This document shows, piece after piece, positions 10,031 through 21,761 of a stretch of 64,000 nucleotides of DNA (positions within the stretch are counted from its first letter, which is position 1; each line of letters starts with the position of its first letter). Under the pieces are notes generated by a model. That model saw nothing but the letters and a program-made list of their open reading frames with translations. It made no database searches and was not told where the DNA came from. Source of the stretch: Erwinia sp. (GTDB taxonomy: Bacteria > Pseudomonadota > Gammaproteobacteria > Enterobacterales > Enterobacteriaceae); NCBI GenBank assembly GCA_964016415.1, contig OZ024666.1, positions 1,097,310 through 1,161,309 of the forward strand. The letters are read 5' to 3'. The translations under genes were made by a program, and so were the position numbers.

Positions 10031-11274
10031 TGTTCAAATCGCTTTCATTTCTTCTGGGATTTCGCTTCAGCCGTGGACGACGTGGCGGTGGCATGGTATC
10101 GCTTATTTCGGCGATTTCTACCGTAGGGATAGCTCTCGGGGTTGCTGTTCTGATTATCGGGCTGAGTGCCATGAACGGGTTCAAGCGAGAGCTAAACCAG
10201 CGTATTCTTAACGTGATACCACATGGTGAAATTGAATCGGCAGAGGGACCGATGCGTGGCTGGGAATCATTATTGCCAAAAGTTGCCGCAGTGAAAGGAA
10301 TCGCAGCTGCAGCCCCTTACATTACGTTCACCGGTTTGATAGAGAGTGGCAGTCAATTACAAGCGGTACAGGTCAAAGGAGTGGATCGTGATGCCGAAGC
10401 GCGAGTGAGCGCATTGCCTCGCTGGGTACAGGGTGAGGGCTGGCAACACTTCCAGCCAGGGAAACAGCAAATAATTCTGGGACAGGGGATCGCGCGAAGT
10501 TTACACCTCAAAACAGGTGACTGGCTGACTATCATGATCCCTAACAGCAATGCTGAAAATCAGTTATTGCAACCAAAACGAATTCGTTTGCAAGTCAGCG
10601 GAATTCTGGCATTGAGTGGTATGCTTGATCACTCACTGGCACTGGTTCCCATGACTGACGCGCAGCGTTATCTCGACATGGGCGATTCAGTAACAGGGAT
10701 CGCGCTGAAAATGGATGACCCCTTTATGGCCCGGCAATTAGTGCGCGATGCTGGCGAAGCGACTCAAGCTTATGTCTTATTACGCAGCTGGATCGGTAGC
10801 TATGGTTATATGTATCGCGATATTCAAATGATACGGGCCATCATGTATCAGGCGATGGTATTGGTGATCGGTGTGGCAAGTTTTAATATCGTCTCTACGC
10901 TGGTTATGGCAGTGAAAGAGAAACGGGCAGACATAGCAATTTTGCGAACTCTAGGCGCGAAAGATGGACTGATCCGCGCTATCTTCATCTGGTATGGTTT
11001 GCTTGCGGCCTTGTTGGGCAGCATCAGTGGGGTGGTGATTGGTGTGATTGCCTCGCTCAATCTGACCGCGTTGATCAGTGTGATTGAACGATTGACCGGC
11101 TACCATTTTCTGTCAGGCGACATCTACTTTATTGACTTTCTCCCGTCGGAGATTCATGTGAGTGATGTGATTATAGTCCTGCTGACGTCGGTGATTCTTA
11201 GTCTGCTCGCCAGTTGGTATCCCGCGCGTCGTGCGAGTCGCATTGACCCCGCACGTGTTTTAAGTGGACAATAA
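10030..11274 (+). CDS. lolE: Lipoprotein-releasing ABC transporter permease LolE
   Basis: Second permease of LolCDE, the subunit that first binds outer-membrane lipoproteins in E. coli. 414 residues with the FtsX-like arrangement: an N-terminal membrane segment (residues 22-48, [17 protein letters not shown]), a periplasmic domain, then three C-terminal membrane segments, ending PARVLSGQ. Paralogous to LolC. In E. coli nagK follows; here 66 bases separate lolE from cobB. Confidence 0.96.
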   Translation: MFKSLSFLLGFRFSRGRRGGGMVSLISAISTVGIALGVAVLIIGLSAMNGFKRELNQRILNVIPHGEIESAEGPMRGWESLLPKVAAVKGIAAAAPYITFTGLIESGSQLQAVQVKGVDRDAEARVSALPRWVQGEGWQHFQPGKQQIILGQGIARSLHLKTGDWLTIMIPNSNAENQLLQPKRIRLQVSGILALSGMLDHSLALVPMTDAQRYLDMGDSVTGIALKMDDPFMARQLVRDAGEATQAYVLLRSWIGSYGYMYRDIQMIRAIMYQAMVLVIGVASFNIVSTLVMAVKEKRADIAILRTLGAKDGLIRAIFIWYGLLAALLGSISGVVIGVIASLNLTALISVIERLTGYHFLSGDIYFIDFLPSEIHVSDVIIVLLTSVILSLLASWYPARRASRIDPARVLSGQ

Positions 11275-11340
11275 CAGAGTCTATTCGCCAGCCAGTGTTG
11301 CAGAGTACTTGTCGCACTGGAATAAACAGATGAGAAGATT

Positions 11341-12189
11341 ATGATTCGGACACCCCGTCGACGCCTGCGATTATCCCGCTATAAAAAAACACGTCGCCAG
11401 ACGCACCAGCGCCTGCGTCAACGTATTTTCGAGCGGGATCGCATCCTTGAAATTGCACAGAACGCATTACCCAGAGTGGTGGTGCTCACCGGGGCGGGCA
11501 TTTCGGCAGAATCCGGGACCAGTACATTTCGCGCAGCTGATGGATTGTGGGAACATCATAAGGTCGATGATGTTGCCACCCCGGAGGGATTTACACGTGA
11601 TCCGCAATTAGTTCAGGCATTTTATAATGCCCGACGGCGGCAGCTCCGGGAGGGTGATATCCAGCCCAACGCCGCACATTTGGCACTGGCTGAACTGGAA
11701 CAGGTGCTGGGTGATCGTCTGTTGCTGGTGACACAAAATATCGACAACCTGCATAAGCGCGCTGGCAGTAAAAATATCATTCACATGCATGGCGAGTTAC
11801 TCAAAGTCCGCTGTCTGGTGAGTGGCAAGGTTTTTGCCTGGTCTGACGATTTGCTGGTTGACGATCGCTGCCAGTGCTGTGAACTTCCTGCCCGCCTGCG
11901 TCCGCATATTGTCTGGTTTGGTGAGCAGCCATTGCACATGGAGACTATATCAAAAGCGCTGACTGAAGCAGACTTTTTTATAGCTATCGGCACCTCGGGT
12001 CATGTCTATCCGGCAGCCGGGTTTGTTCATGAAGCAAAAATGCATGGCGCTCATACGGTGGAACTGAATCTTGAGCCCGGAAGGACAGGCTGGGATTTTG
12101 AAGAGAAAAAATATGGTCTTGCCAGTGAAGTGGTTCCCGGCTACGTCATGAGTCTGATGCATAAAATAAACACACAATCCGAACAGTAA
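11341..12189 (+). CDS. cobB: NAD-dependent protein deacylase CobB (sirtuin)
   Basis: Class III sirtuin that removes acetyl and succinyl groups from lysines using NAD+. Motifs in order: an Arg-rich N-terminal extension (residues 4-35), GAGISAESG (NAD loop, about residue 49), TQNIDNLH, catalytic His in [11 protein letters not shown], Zn ligands around [13 protein letters not shown], and [11 protein letters not shown]. 282 residues against 279 in E. coli. It probably has its own transcript ending at the hairpin 12235-12259. Confidence 0.95.
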   Translation: MIRTPRRRLRLSRYKKTRRQTHQRLRQRIFERDRILEIAQNALPRVVVLTGAGISAESGTSTFRAADGLWEHHKVDDVATPEGFTRDPQLVQAFYNARRRQLREGDIQPNAAHLALAELEQVLGDRLLLVTQNIDNLHKRAGSKNIIHMHGELLKVRCLVSGKVFAWSDDLLVDDRCQCCELPARLRPHIVWFGEQPLHMETISKALTEADFFIAIGTSGHVYPAAGFVHEAKMHGAHTVELNLEPGRTGWDFEEKKYGLASEVVPGYVMSLMHKINTQSEQ

Positions 12190-12234
12190 CTGATCCCTCG
12201 ATCCTCTTTTTCATTGAAGGTCAAGCACTTACCT

Positions 12235-12272
12235 GTCGGGGTAGTTATCAAACCCCGACTGCTCAATGCTTT
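12235..12272 (+). terminator. Rho-independent terminator after cobB
   Basis: GTCGGGGT (12235-12242) and ACCCCGAC (12252-12259) form a perfect 8-bp stem with a 9-base loop. A T-rich stretch (TTTTATTTTTTG) follows after about ten bases, so the tail is not ideal but the position is right. Confidence 0.6.
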
Positions 12273-12384
12273 TATTTTTTGTTTGACCAAATAATGAAGT
12301 AAACCCACCACTGATCTGACCTGACGCAATAATCACAATGGAAATGCTGCTGATAATAGCAGTTCATTCTCTGGGGGAGAGCTG

Positions 12385-13622
12385 ATGAATAAACTTCTTG
12401 ATCGTTTTTTGGATTATGTGTCACTTGACACCCAATCCAAACCGCATGTCAGGCAGGTTCCCAGCACGTCAGGGCAGAGGGATCTGGCCCGGCAACTTTG
12501 TGAAGAACTGACCTTACTGGGATTAACTGATATCACGCTGAGTGATCAGGGTGTCGTGATGGCGACATTACCTGCTAAGGCAAGGTGGCCAGTCCCGGTA
12601 GTTGGTTTCATCGCGCATCTGGATACTTCGCCAGATTTCAGCAGTAAGCACGTCAAACCGCAAATAATCGAAAACTATCGTGGCGGAGATATAGCACTAG
12701 GGATTGGTAATGAGATACTTTCTCCGGTGATGTTTCCGGTTCTGCATCAGTTGATCGGTCATACACTGATCACCACCGATGGGACAACATTACTGGGAGC
12801 TGATGATAAAGCCGGAATAGCAGGAATTATCACCGCGATGGCACGCTTACGCGCCAGCGAAACCCCGCATGGTGAAGTGCGTATTGCTTTTACGCCGGAT
12901 GAAGAAGTAGGTAAGGGAATGACGGGGTTCGATACCACGGCGTTCGCTGTTGAGTGGGCTTATACCGTTGATGGTGGTCACCTTGGCGAGTTTGAAATTG
13001 AAAATTTCAATGCTGCCTCTGCAGTTGTACGCGTCACAGGTAATCAGGCTCACCCAGGCTTTGCTAAGGGAGTGATGGTCAATGCACTTTCGCTGGCAAT
13101 GCAATTTCATCGCAGACTGCCAGCAGATGAAGTGCCTGAAATGACTGCTGACAGAGAGGGGTTTTACCATCTTCAGCAGATGAAAGGGACGGCAGAAAAA
13201 GCGGAATTACATTATCTTATCCGTGATTTTTCAATCGATGAATTTGCAAAAAAAACCAGTTTTTGCTGGATACCCAGGCAATGTTCGCAGCTGCCCTGCC
13301 GAAAGGCTGTCATCTGGATGTGCATCTCACCGACAGTTATCTGAATATGTATGAGCAGATCATGACTCACCCACATATCATCGCTATCACACAACAGGCG
13401 ATGCAGTTATGTGAGATAACACCAGTAATGAAAGCAATTCGTGGCGGAACAGATGGTGCGAGACTCTCTTTTATGGGGATACCATGTCCGAATTTATTTA
13501 CCGGTGGCTATAATTTTCACAGTAAACATGAGTTCGCTTCTCTCGATAATATGGAAAAAGCGGTCAGTGTTATCACACGCATCGTAACACTGACCGCAGA
13601 GAAGGCGCGAGGTCAACGCTAA
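12385..13622 (+). pseudogene. pepT: Peptidase T (tripeptidase) with a -1 frameshift
   Basis: Zinc aminotripeptidase of family M20B. The first frame (12385-13344) covers metal-ligand motifs HLDTSPD and DDKAGIAG and the EEVG catalytic Glu; the second (13263-13622) supplies GGTDGARLSFMG and the C-terminal metal ligand in GGYNFHSKHEF. Together they give the usual length of just over 400 residues. The frame changes inside an A8 run (13248-13255); one more A restores a continuous protein reading [14 protein letters not shown]. It is either a real null allele, a homopolymer sequencing error, or a gene rescued by slippage, since A-AAA-AAA in this frame is slippery. Preceded by a GGGGGAG ribosome-binding site. 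Confidence 0.88.
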
Positions 13623-13652
13623 AACCAGGGGGGCACCCCAGGTTTTAGCGTT
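13615..13652. terminator. Long inverted repeat between convergent pepT and roxA
   Basis: Arms 13615-13631 and 13636-13652 pair over 17 bases with one mismatch around a GGCA loop. The pepT stop codon lies inside the left arm. The GC core followed by TTTT on either strand suits a bidirectional terminator. Confidence 0.75.
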
Positions 13653-13659
13653 GCGTTAC

Positions 13660-14787
13660 TCAGGCATCTTCACTGATGTACCAATATCCCTGATTAACCA
13701 GGGCTGTTAGCCTGGCGAGAGCGGCGGCATCATTGAGCGCCTCTGCAAGCACTTTATTATCAAGATGATAATGTGTCGCCAGTACTGACAGTGCAGGGTG
13801 TTCGCGGGTATCCAGTGGCTCAGTGTTGATATATAAAAACTGTCCGATACGTAATACCCGCAACCCACTCAGCCGACTCAGTAACTCACCTTGCTGCAGA
13901 GAGGTATAAATCTCTTCAGGCTGATAGGGTGGCGTGGGAGGAGCCAAATCCAGTTCATGACGCGACTGAGAAATGAAACCGCCAAACCACTGAGCAAAGT
14001 GTGCTGGTTGTTCGAGTAACTCTGACATGAGACGACGGACGTGATCGAGTTCTGCCGGGAGTATTTCAGTCGCATCTGCGCGTGCGACAATATCCGGGTC
14101 ACTAAGACGACGGCTGCCCAATTCATTGGAGAGCACATAATCAGCAAAATCACTCAGAAGTTCCCTGCCATTAGGCGCACGGAAACCTACAGAGTAGTTC
14201 ATCGCATTTTCCAGTGAATACCCTTCGTGCGGGAAACCGGGCGGGATATAAATGATATCTCCGGGTTCAAGCACCTCATCAATGATTGCATCGAAAGGGT
14301 CAACCTGCAGCAAATCAGGATGGGGGCAATGCTGTCTGAGAGGTTTTTTGTCACCCACTCGCCAGCGACGTTTACCCATTCCCTGGATAATAAACACATC
14401 ATATTGATCCAGATGCGGGCCGACGCCACCCCCGGGAACAGAAAACGAAATCATCAGATCATCCATGCGCCAGTCAGGCAAAACACGAAACGGCTGCATC
14501 AGTGCTGCGGAGGGTTCGTGCCAGTGATCAACGGCTTGCACTAGTAAAGACCACTCTTTTTCACCTAAATGGTCATAAGCCTCGAAAGGCCCATGGGCAA
14601 CCTGCCACTCTCCTTTAATCTGGCTTACCAGACGGCTATCAACCTCGTTTTCCATTGCCAGCCCTGCCAGCTCATCGGGGCTGATCGGATCGAGAAAGTG
14701 TTTAAAACCCTGTCTGATCAGTAGTGGTTTTTTTTGCCAGTATTGCGCAATAAACGTTGGCCAGTCGAGGTCGAGCCGATAATCCAT
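13660..14787 (-). CDS. roxA: Ribosomal protein uL16 arginine hydroxylase RoxA (YcfD)
   Basis: JmjC-type Fe(II)/2-oxoglutarate oxygenase that hydroxylates an arginine of 50S protein uL16. The iron facial triad is visible as H and D in GPHLDQYD and the distal H in PPGFPHEGY. The N-terminal cupin is followed by a helical dimerisation region and a winged-helix C terminus. 375 residues against 373 in E. coli, with similarity along the whole length. Convergent with pepT and followed on the same strand, upstream, by phoQ. Confidence 0.95.
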   Translation of the reverse strand: MDYRLDLDWPTFIAQYWQKKPLLIRQGFKHFLDPISPDELAGLAMENEVDSRLVSQIKGEWQVAHGPFEAYDHLGEKEWSLLVQAVDHWHEPSAALMQPFRVLPDWRMDDLMISFSVPGGGVGPHLDQYDVFIIQGMGKRRWRVGDKKPLRQHCPHPDLLQVDPFDAIIDEVLEPGDIIYIPPGFPHEGYSLENAMNYSVGFRAPNGRELLSDFADYVLSNELGSRRLSDPDIVARADATEILPAELDHVRRLMSELLEQPAHFAQWFGGFISQSRHELDLAPPTPPYQPEEIYTSLQQGELLSRLSGLRVLRIGQFLYINTEPLDTREHPALSVLATHYHLDNKVLAEALNDAAALARLTALVNQGYWYISEDA

Positions 14788-14843
14788 CTGGAAAATCCTT
14801 ATACAGGGAAGTTACTTTGCAGTATATCAGTCTGAGCAATGCC

Positions 14844-16298
14844 TCAGCTATCACTGTTATTGAGATCCTGACGGCGAAAAATGACTTCCATACGCGCACC
14901 GCCAAGGGGAGACTGACCGGCAGTAATCTCACCATGATACTGGCCGAGAATATCACAGGCAATTGCCAACCCGACTCCTTGTCCGGGACGCAGTGTGTCA
15001 GCACGCTTGCCCCGTATAAATATCATTTCCCGCTTGCTTTCGGGTATTCCTGGTCCGTCATCATCCACGATAAGATGCAGTTCAGTCTCTTTTTGATGCA
15101 CGCTTATCTCAACAAATTCCAGGCAATATTTACAGGCGTTATCCAGTACATTGCCCATGACTTCCATGAAATCATTTTGTTCCCCCATAAAGGAGATCTC
15201 AGGGGAGACATCAAGTGAGATGGCTACCCCCTTGCGTTGATAGACTTTATTCAGCGCGAAGCAAAGACTATCAAGCCGTGCCGAAACAGAATGAAGCTCA
15301 CGCTGCAGCGCGTTGTGGTCTGCCTGGATGCTGGCGCGGTGCAGATAATAACCTATTTGCTGCGAGATTCGGCTGATCTGTTCCAGCATAATAGGTTCGG
15401 CCTGTTCAATGGTCATGGTACTGCGCAATGAACGCAAGGTGGATTGCAGCACAGCGAGTGGTGTTTTGAGGCTGTGTGTCAGATCAGTCAGTGTTGTACG
15501 GTAGCGGCTATAGCGTTTTTGTTCGTTATCCAGTAACAGATTTAAATTACGCACCAAGCCTCTCAACTCCTGAGGGGGCAGCGGCTCAAGGCTGTCACGA
15601 TTACCACTCTCCAGCTCCCGGACCTGACGGGCAAGCCTGCCAATAGGTCGCAGACTCCAGTGGGCAGCTAACCACAGCAAAGGAAAAACCAGCAACAAAT
15701 TGACTAATAATACATAACTGAACCACGACCAGACGACATCAGAGTGTTGTAATTCCTGAGGAATAGTGTCGACCACCACGATGGTTACCGCTGGCAGGTT
15801 TGGTGTGGCATCATAGCGGCTGACAGCGACAGAATGGGTGAAAGTATCATTTTTATCAATGTCATAGGTGGTGAGTTTATTCTGTGCTTCAGTATTATCA
15901 CCCAGTGCCTGACTACTGGTATAGTTATCAGTATCTATTTCATAAAAATCAGGGTTTTTCAGCCACGATTTTTTAATTTTATCCCGTATCTCAGGCACGT
16001 CACGCAATTGCCAGAGGAGCTTGCCTTTTTCGTTATAAATGAACACCAGTGTAGGAAAATTGAGTGATATCCTTTCTGGTGTGGCAATACTGAGCTTATT
16101 ATCCTGCCACTGTGCCAGAGTGAAAAATAAATTACTTTCTCCGCGCAGTACCCGATAGGTATTTTTATCAAAAGTATAGACATACCCTACTACGGCGACC
16201 ATGCCGTAGGAGAGTGAAAGGACTAATATCACCAGCGCAGTTGCAAGCAGAAAGCGGGCGCGTAATGAGAAGGGTGAGGAAACCCGTATTTTACACAC
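14844..16298 (-). CDS. phoQ: Sensor histidine kinase PhoQ
   Basis: Membrane kinase/phosphatase sensing Mg2+, acid and cationic peptides and acting on PhoP. Order: membrane segment 1 ([16 protein letters not shown]), periplasmic sensor, membrane segment 2 ([15 protein letters not shown]), HAMP, H-box [15 protein letters not shown], and ATPase N-box [10 protein letters not shown] with DDGPGIP. I chose the GTG at 16298, just after the phoP stop and giving about 484 residues (E. coli 486); the longer frame to 16352 would overlap phoP. The sensor acidic patch (EDDDDAE in E. coli) reads D-I-D-K-N-D here (15846-15863), a clear reduction in charge. Confidence 0.93.
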   Translation of the reverse strand: MCKIRVSSPFSLRARFLLATALVILVLSLSYGMVAVVGYVYTFDKNTYRVLRGESNLFFTLAQWQDNKLSIATPERISLNFPTLVFIYNEKGKLLWQLRDVPEIRDKIKKSWLKNPDFYEIDTDNYTSSQALGDNTEAQNKLTTYDIDKNDTFTHSVAVSRYDATPNLPAVTIVVVDTIPQELQHSDVVWSWFSYVLLVNLLLVFPLLWLAAHWSLRPIGRLARQVRELESGNRDSLEPLPPQELRGLVRNLNLLLDNEQKRYSRYRTTLTDLTHSLKTPLAVLQSTLRSLRSTMTIEQAEPIMLEQISRISQQIGYYLHRASIQADHNALQRELHSVSARLDSLCFALNKVYQRKGVAISLDVSPEISFMGEQNDFMEVMGNVLDNACKYCLEFVEISVHQKETELHLIVDDDGPGIPESKREMIFIRGKRADTLRPGQGVGLAIACDILGQYHGEITAGQSPLGGARMEVIFRRQDLNNSDS

Positions 16299-16302
16299 AG
16301 TA

Positions 16303-16971
16303 TTAAAGGTCGAAGCGGTAGCCGAGGCCACGCACGGTATTAACCACTTCATGAGGGTATTCGGCCAGAATTTTTTTGCGTAATCTTCCCATCAATACAT
16401 CAATAGTATGGCTTTCACGTAATTCGGCATCGGGATACAGTTGCAGCATCAACGACTCTTTACTGACAACACGCCCGGCATTGCGGATCAAAGTTTCAAT
16501 AATGGTGTATTCAAAAGCGGTCAGTTTTATCTGAGATTCATTAATGGTCAATTCGCGCCGTGAGAGGTCAATCTGAAAAGGTGGCAGTGAAATTTGTTGT
16601 GAAACCAGTCCACACTGACGCCGCAGCAAAGCCTGCATGCGGGCGACGACTTCTTCAATGTGAAAGGGTTTTGTCACATAATCATCTGCACCAGCTTCGA
16701 GTGCTTCAACTTTTGCCTGCCATCCTTCGCGGGCAGTGAGGACTAAAATAGGTTGCCTGACTTCATGAGAACGCCAGCGCCTGACCAGCGACATACCATC
16801 TTCATCAGGTAAACCGAGATCAACCACAATGACGTCAGGCGTGTGTTCCTGTAAAAAGTAGTCTGCTTCTTTTGCTTCGGCTGCGGCATCAACCTGATGC
16901 CCCATCTCTCTTAACTGAACAGAAAGATGATGGCGCAGCAGGGCATTATCTTCAACAATCATCACACGCAT
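16303..16971 (-). CDS. phoP: Response regulator PhoP
   Basis: OmpR-family transcription factor. Receiver domain with acidic pocket V-E-D-N and phospho-acceptor Asp in [11 protein letters not shown], Lys in [12 protein letters not shown], then a winged-helix domain with [12 protein letters not shown] and [15 protein letters not shown] prefer the second ATG (MRVMIVEDN) because TGGA is 8 bases upstream; the first ATG (16977) adds two residues. Its stop lies four bases before the phoQ start, so they are one operon, and a PhoP box lies upstream (17038-17054), implying autoregulation. Confidence 0.96.
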   Translation of the reverse strand: MRVMIVEDNALLRHHLSVQLREMGHQVDAAAEAKEADYFLQEHTPDVIVVDLGLPDEDGMSLVRRWRSHEVRQPILVLTAREGWQAKVEALEAGADDYVTKPFHIEEVVARMQALLRRQCGLVSQQISLPPFQIDLSRRELTINESQIKLTAFEYTIIETLIRNAGRVVSKESLMLQLYPDAELRESHTIDVLMGRLRKKILAEYPHEVVNTVRGLGYRFDL

Positions 16972-17019
16972 AGTCATTTTCCAGTTACCGGAAGTGTTAA
17001 ATCAGTCTGTCAATCTTTG

Positions 17020-17054
17020 AGTATAAGGCATCACAGATAAACCATAATTCAACA
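17020..17054 (-). promoter_or_regulatory. PhoP-box promoter of phoPQ
   Basis: Read on the minus strand: TGTTGA-ATTAT-GGTTTA, one mismatch from the PhoP consensus (T/G)GTTTA-N5-(T/G)GTTTA (plus coordinates 17038-17054). A TATACT -10 element (17020-17025) follows exactly 12 bases downstream, the spacing known for PhoP-activated promoters lacking a -35 box. It lies between purB and phoP and indicates positive autoregulation. Confidence 0.8.
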
Positions 17055-17078
17055 CAGGTTGACGCTTATCAACCTGTG
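17053..17078. other. Perfect 10-bp inverted repeat abutting the PhoP box
   Basis: CACAGGTTGA (17053-17062) and TCAACCTGTG (17069-17078) with a 6-base spacer, between the purB stop and the PhoP box. Neither strand has a good U tract, so it is a weak purB terminator at best. Its overlap with the PhoP box by two bases also allows an operator role. Confidence 0.5.
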
Positions 17079-17093
17079 CAAACAGACAATTGA

Positions 17094-18533
<1,440 letters not shown>

Positions 18534-18626
18534 TCAGTGCTTACTGCGCCTTATCCGCTGAGTTACCTGTTTACCGTGGTACCAGACGGATCAGCCACAG
18601 AAGCGAACTGGTGGCAATAAACGGAC

Positions 18627-19280
18627 CTACTGGGATAGGTTGTGTGTTGTTTCGGGTAAGCGTGACAAAATCAATTTTGCCTCTTTTATTAGCCGCTGAC
18701 GTGAAAACATGAGCTGCAAACGACTCCCACCCACCTGTTGCCAGAGCACAGCAGCGCGTATCCCCGCCAGCAACACTGCACGTACCCGACTTTGTATTAA
18801 ATTATTTTGTAATACAGCCGGGGAGCCGGTTACCTGAATACGCGGGCCGAGAGGACTTATCAGGTCAACATAAATGGCGGCCATTGCGCTTTGCAATGTC
18901 TCTGATTCCAGAGGGTAATGTGCCAGTTGACGCTCAAGTGCACCGATACGCGTAGCCAGTTCATTAAGTGTATTTTGATTACTGTGCAGTTTACGTTCAA
19001 GCACGATCAGACTCAAGGTATAACGAGTGAATTCAGCACTGCTGTCCGAGCGACGATTATTCAGTACAGCCATCAGAGTCTCGAGCCCGGGACGGAGCAG
19101 TTGTTCATCTCCCCCGAATACTGCAAGTGTGCTTTTGGGGTTGAGATCGACTACGCTTGCGAGCGTAGCGTGTAACACCTCAGGTGCACAGTTACCCTGA
19201 TGAGCCAGCTGTTGAACCAGAAAGGCTGACTGGCAGACGCCTGCCAGCGCCAGTGTGATATCGTAAAAATTTTTCGCCAC
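18627..19280 (-). CDS. hflD: Lysogenization regulator HflD
   Basis: Peripheral membrane protein that in E. coli binds phage lambda CII and affects the lysis-lysogeny decision. 217 residues, starting [14 protein letters not shown]; conserved blocks [38 protein letters not shown] and [13 protein letters not shown] span the whole family length. It sits between mnmA and purB, the conserved mnmA-hflD-purB order. Confidence 0.95.
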   Translation of the reverse strand: MAKNFYDITLALAGVCQSAFLVQQLAHQGNCAPEVLHATLASVVDLNPKSTLAVFGGDEQLLRPGLETLMAVLNNRRSDSSAEFTRYTLSLIVLERKLHSNQNTLNELATRIGALERQLAHYPLESETLQSAMAAIYVDLISPLGPRIQVTGSPAVLQNNLIQSRVRAVLLAGIRAAVLWQQVGGSRLQLMFSRQRLIKEAKLILSRLPETTHNLSQ

Positions 19281-19329
19281 AACGACTCCTGTTAACGTGG
19301 TGAATCATGCCAGTGCCAGCCTGGAATGA

Positions 19330-20457
19330 TCAGCAATGCGAGTGATTCTTTGCCAGAGGGATGCGCTTCTCAATCACGCCACCGCCGAGGCACACTTCCT
19401 GTAAATAGAAAACGGCTGATTGTCCTGGGGTGACCGCGGCCACCGGATAATCAAAATCGACGTTCAGAGTGCCGTCATTTACAGGTGTTACCAGACAGGG
19501 GATATCCTCCTGGCGGTAACGCGTTTTCACCGTACAGCGAAGTGGTTCTTTCAGAGGCTGGCGATCGACCCAATGTAGTTGACTGGCGATTAAGCCATCT
19601 GACATCAGCATAGGATGTGTGGGCCCTTGTGCGACAATCAGTCGATTATTTTCTACATCCTTGTCTACCACATACCAGGGATCATCGGCACTCTCTTTCA
19701 TACCGCCAATACCCAGACCTTTACGCTGGCCGAGAGTATGATAAATCAGTCCCTGATGCTGGCTGACTTCAATACCGTCGGTGGTGATGATCATACCGGG
19801 TTGAGCGGGAAGATAGCGGGCGAGAAAATCACGGAATTTACGCTCACCAATGAAGCAGATGCCAGTAGAATCTTTCTTTTTCGCTGTTACAAGGTCAAGT
19901 TGTTCCGCGATACGCCTGACTTCAGGTTTTTCCAATTCCCCGACAGGAAACAGGCTCTTTGCCACCTGCTGATAGCTGAGGGTGTACAGGAAATAACTTT
20001 GATCTTTATTATTGTCCTTCCCGCGCAACAGTCGCGCCCCTTGCTCTGTCTCTTCCCGCCGTACATAATGGCCAGTGGCGATAAAATCCCCACCGAGGAC
20101 TTCAGCAGAAAATTCAAGGAAGGCTTTAAACTTTATCTCTTTGTTACAGAGAATATCGGGGTTAGGCGTGCGTCCTGCACGATATTCAGCCAGAAAATGC
20201 TCGAAAACATTATCCCAGTATTCAGCGGCGAAATTAATGGTATGCAGAGGTATACCCAGTTTATCGCATACCGCCTGAGCATCAGCAAGATCTTCAGCAG
20301 CGGTACAGTACTCCTCGCCGTCATCCTCTTCCCAGTTTTTCATAAACAACCCCTCCACCAGGTAACCTTGTTGCTGTAGCAACCAGGCTGAGACAGAGGA
20401 GTCGACACCGCCGGACATACCGACGATCACTTTTTTGCAGTCTGAAGACGAAGACAT
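19330..20457 (-). CDS. mnmA: tRNA-specific 2-thiouridylase MnmA
   Basis: Makes the s2U34 modification of tRNA-Lys, -Glu and -Gln with sulfur relayed by TusE. PP-loop ATP motif GMSGGVDSS (residues 13-21), catalytic Cys in [12 protein letters not shown], second Cys in [12 protein letters not shown], and tRNA-binding C-terminal barrel. 375 residues, a few more than E. coli at the N terminus (MSSSSDCKK). Confidence 0.97.
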   Translation of the reverse strand: MSSSSDCKKVIVGMSGGVDSSVSAWLLQQQGYLVEGLFMKNWEEDDGEEYCTAAEDLADAQAVCDKLGIPLHTINFAAEYWDNVFEHFLAEYRAGRTPNPDILCNKEIKFKAFLEFSAEVLGGDFIATGHYVRREETEQGARLLRGKDNNKDQSYFLYTLSYQQVAKSLFPVGELEKPEVRRIAEQLDLVTAKKKDSTGICFIGERKFRDFLARYLPAQPGMIITTDGIEVSQHQGLIYHTLGQRKGLGIGGMKESADDPWYVVDKDVENNRLIVAQGPTHPMLMSDGLIASQLHWVDRQPLKEPLRCTVKTRYRQEDIPCLVTPVNDGTLNVDFDYPVAAVTPGQSAVFYLQEVCLGGGVIEKRIPLAKNHSHC

Positions 20458-20514
20458 GGTAATACCTGATTCAGTAACAGATGGAAATACAATAGACCGA
20501 TGCGGTGCAGTTTA

Positions 20515-20988
20515 TCACGCGTCGTCAACGGGCGCACCATTGCTGAAAGGCCACTGAAATGCACTCAATAATGATAGCGGGTAACGTATTCCTCGTTGAT
20601 AGAGCCGGATACTCTCCGCTACCATCGGGGAGCGGAGAGTGGATGAAGTGAAAATCTCTTCAGCAGAGACCCACTGGCAGCGTTCGATATCCTCGTCCTG
20701 CGGTACTGTGTCACAGCAGTCGGGCAGATCGAGCGCAAATAAAAAACGCAGGAAAGGGGTATCATCGGGCGCTATCCATTGATGTAAGCCAAGAAAATGG
20801 TCGGGTGAACCTGTAATACCGGTCTCCTCATGCAGCTCACGGATTGCGGCTTGCTGAAGTGTCTCGTTGGCTTCCAGATGACCCGCAGGCTGATTCCAGG
20901 TAATCTTCCCTTTGACACGCTCTTCCACGACTAAAAATTTTCCTTCAGCCTGCACGACGGTAGCAACAGTGACATGGGGTTTAAACAT
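20515..20988 (-). CDS. nudJ: Nudix phosphatase NudJ
   Basis: HMP-PP and nucleoside triphosphate phosphatase of the Nudix family. The Nudix box ([10 protein letters not shown] through REL-EETGI) fits GX5EX7REUXEEXGU. The start [12 protein letters not shown] corresponds to the E. coli start; an upstream in-frame ATG (21009) would overlap rluE. 157 residues against 153. It lies 10 bases after rluE and before mnmA, as in E. coli. Confidence 0.94.
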   Translation of the reverse strand: MFKPHVTVATVVQAEGKFLVVEERVKGKITWNQPAGHLEANETLQQAAIRELHEETGITGSPDHFLGLHQWIAPDDTPFLRFLFALDLPDCCDTVPQDEDIERCQWVSAEEIFTSSTLRSPMVAESIRLYQRGIRYPLSLLSAFQWPFSNGAPVDDA

Positions 20989-20998
20989 AGAGACCTCG

Positions 20999-21643
20999 TT
21001 ATTTGTCAATTTTCAGAGCAAAAGTTGTGCTGATATCACACCACTCTCCGGGGCGTAAGCCCTGCAAACCCTGCTGCCCGATGTGAGTGCGTATCAGACG
21101 CAGTGTAGGCAAACCCACCGCTGCTGTCATTCTACGTACCTGACGATTTTTTCCCTCAAAAATTGTCAGTTGCAACCAACTGGTAGGGATAGTGAGGCGA
21201 TTGCGAATAGGCGGTGTACGGGGCCAGAGCCATGTGGGTTCTGTCACTTGCATCACTGTAGCGGGCAAGGTCATTCCCTCTTTCAGCTTTACCCCCTGGC
21301 GCAATTGTGCAAGAGCACTTTCACCGGGAATTCCTTCAACCTGCACCAGATAAGTTTTACCGGTCTTTTTGCCTGGCTGGGTGACCGCGGCATGCAGTGC
21401 GCCATCATTGGTTAATAACAATAAGCCTTCGCTATCACGATCAAGGCGTCCGGCCGCATAAACATCGTGTTGCGGAATGAAAGCTTTCAGTGTTGTACGT
21501 CCAGCTTCATCGGTAAATTGTGGTAATACATCAAAAGGTTTGTTAAAAATAATCACCCGTCGTGGACCTGATGCTTTGCGAGGTGAAGCAGGTCTGCTAC
21601 CTGGTCTGGCAACACGATTCTTTTTAGTGGCTAGGTTACGCAT
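20999..21643 (-). CDS. rluE: 23S rRNA pseudouridine synthase RluE
   Basis: RsuA-family enzyme making pseudouridine 2457 of 23S rRNA. Motif [18 protein letters not shown] holds the catalytic Asp; [21 protein letters not shown] is conserved. The N terminus is basic and low in complexity, as in E. coli. I favour the start [10 protein letters not shown] at 21643; an upstream ATG at 21673 is also possible. Divergent from icd with about 120 bases between. Confidence 0.93.
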   Translation of the reverse strand: MRNLATKKNRVARPGSRPASPRKASGPRRVIIFNKPFDVLPQFTDEAGRTTLKAFIPQHDVYAAGRLDRDSEGLLLLTNDGALHAAVTQPGKKTGKTYLVQVEGIPGESALAQLRQGVKLKEGMTLPATVMQVTEPTWLWPRTPPIRNRLTIPTSWLQLTIFEGKNRQVRRMTAAVGLPTLRLIRTHIGQQGLQGLRPGEWCDISTTFALKIDK

Positions 21644-21761
21644 AATGTTGGCAGTTATGGATAATCTCCACATTATAACTCAAAGTCGGCAAGTCAGGGC
21701 ATGATACCTGAACGTTGTCTGGCACAAGCTTATCAGCAAACAATGATTCGAGGAGAGGTGG

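Noticed and set aside
19615-20379. 254-codon frame opposite mnmA
   Set aside because: mnmA is conserved through this region; the opposite frame has no recognisable motifs and no initiation signal.
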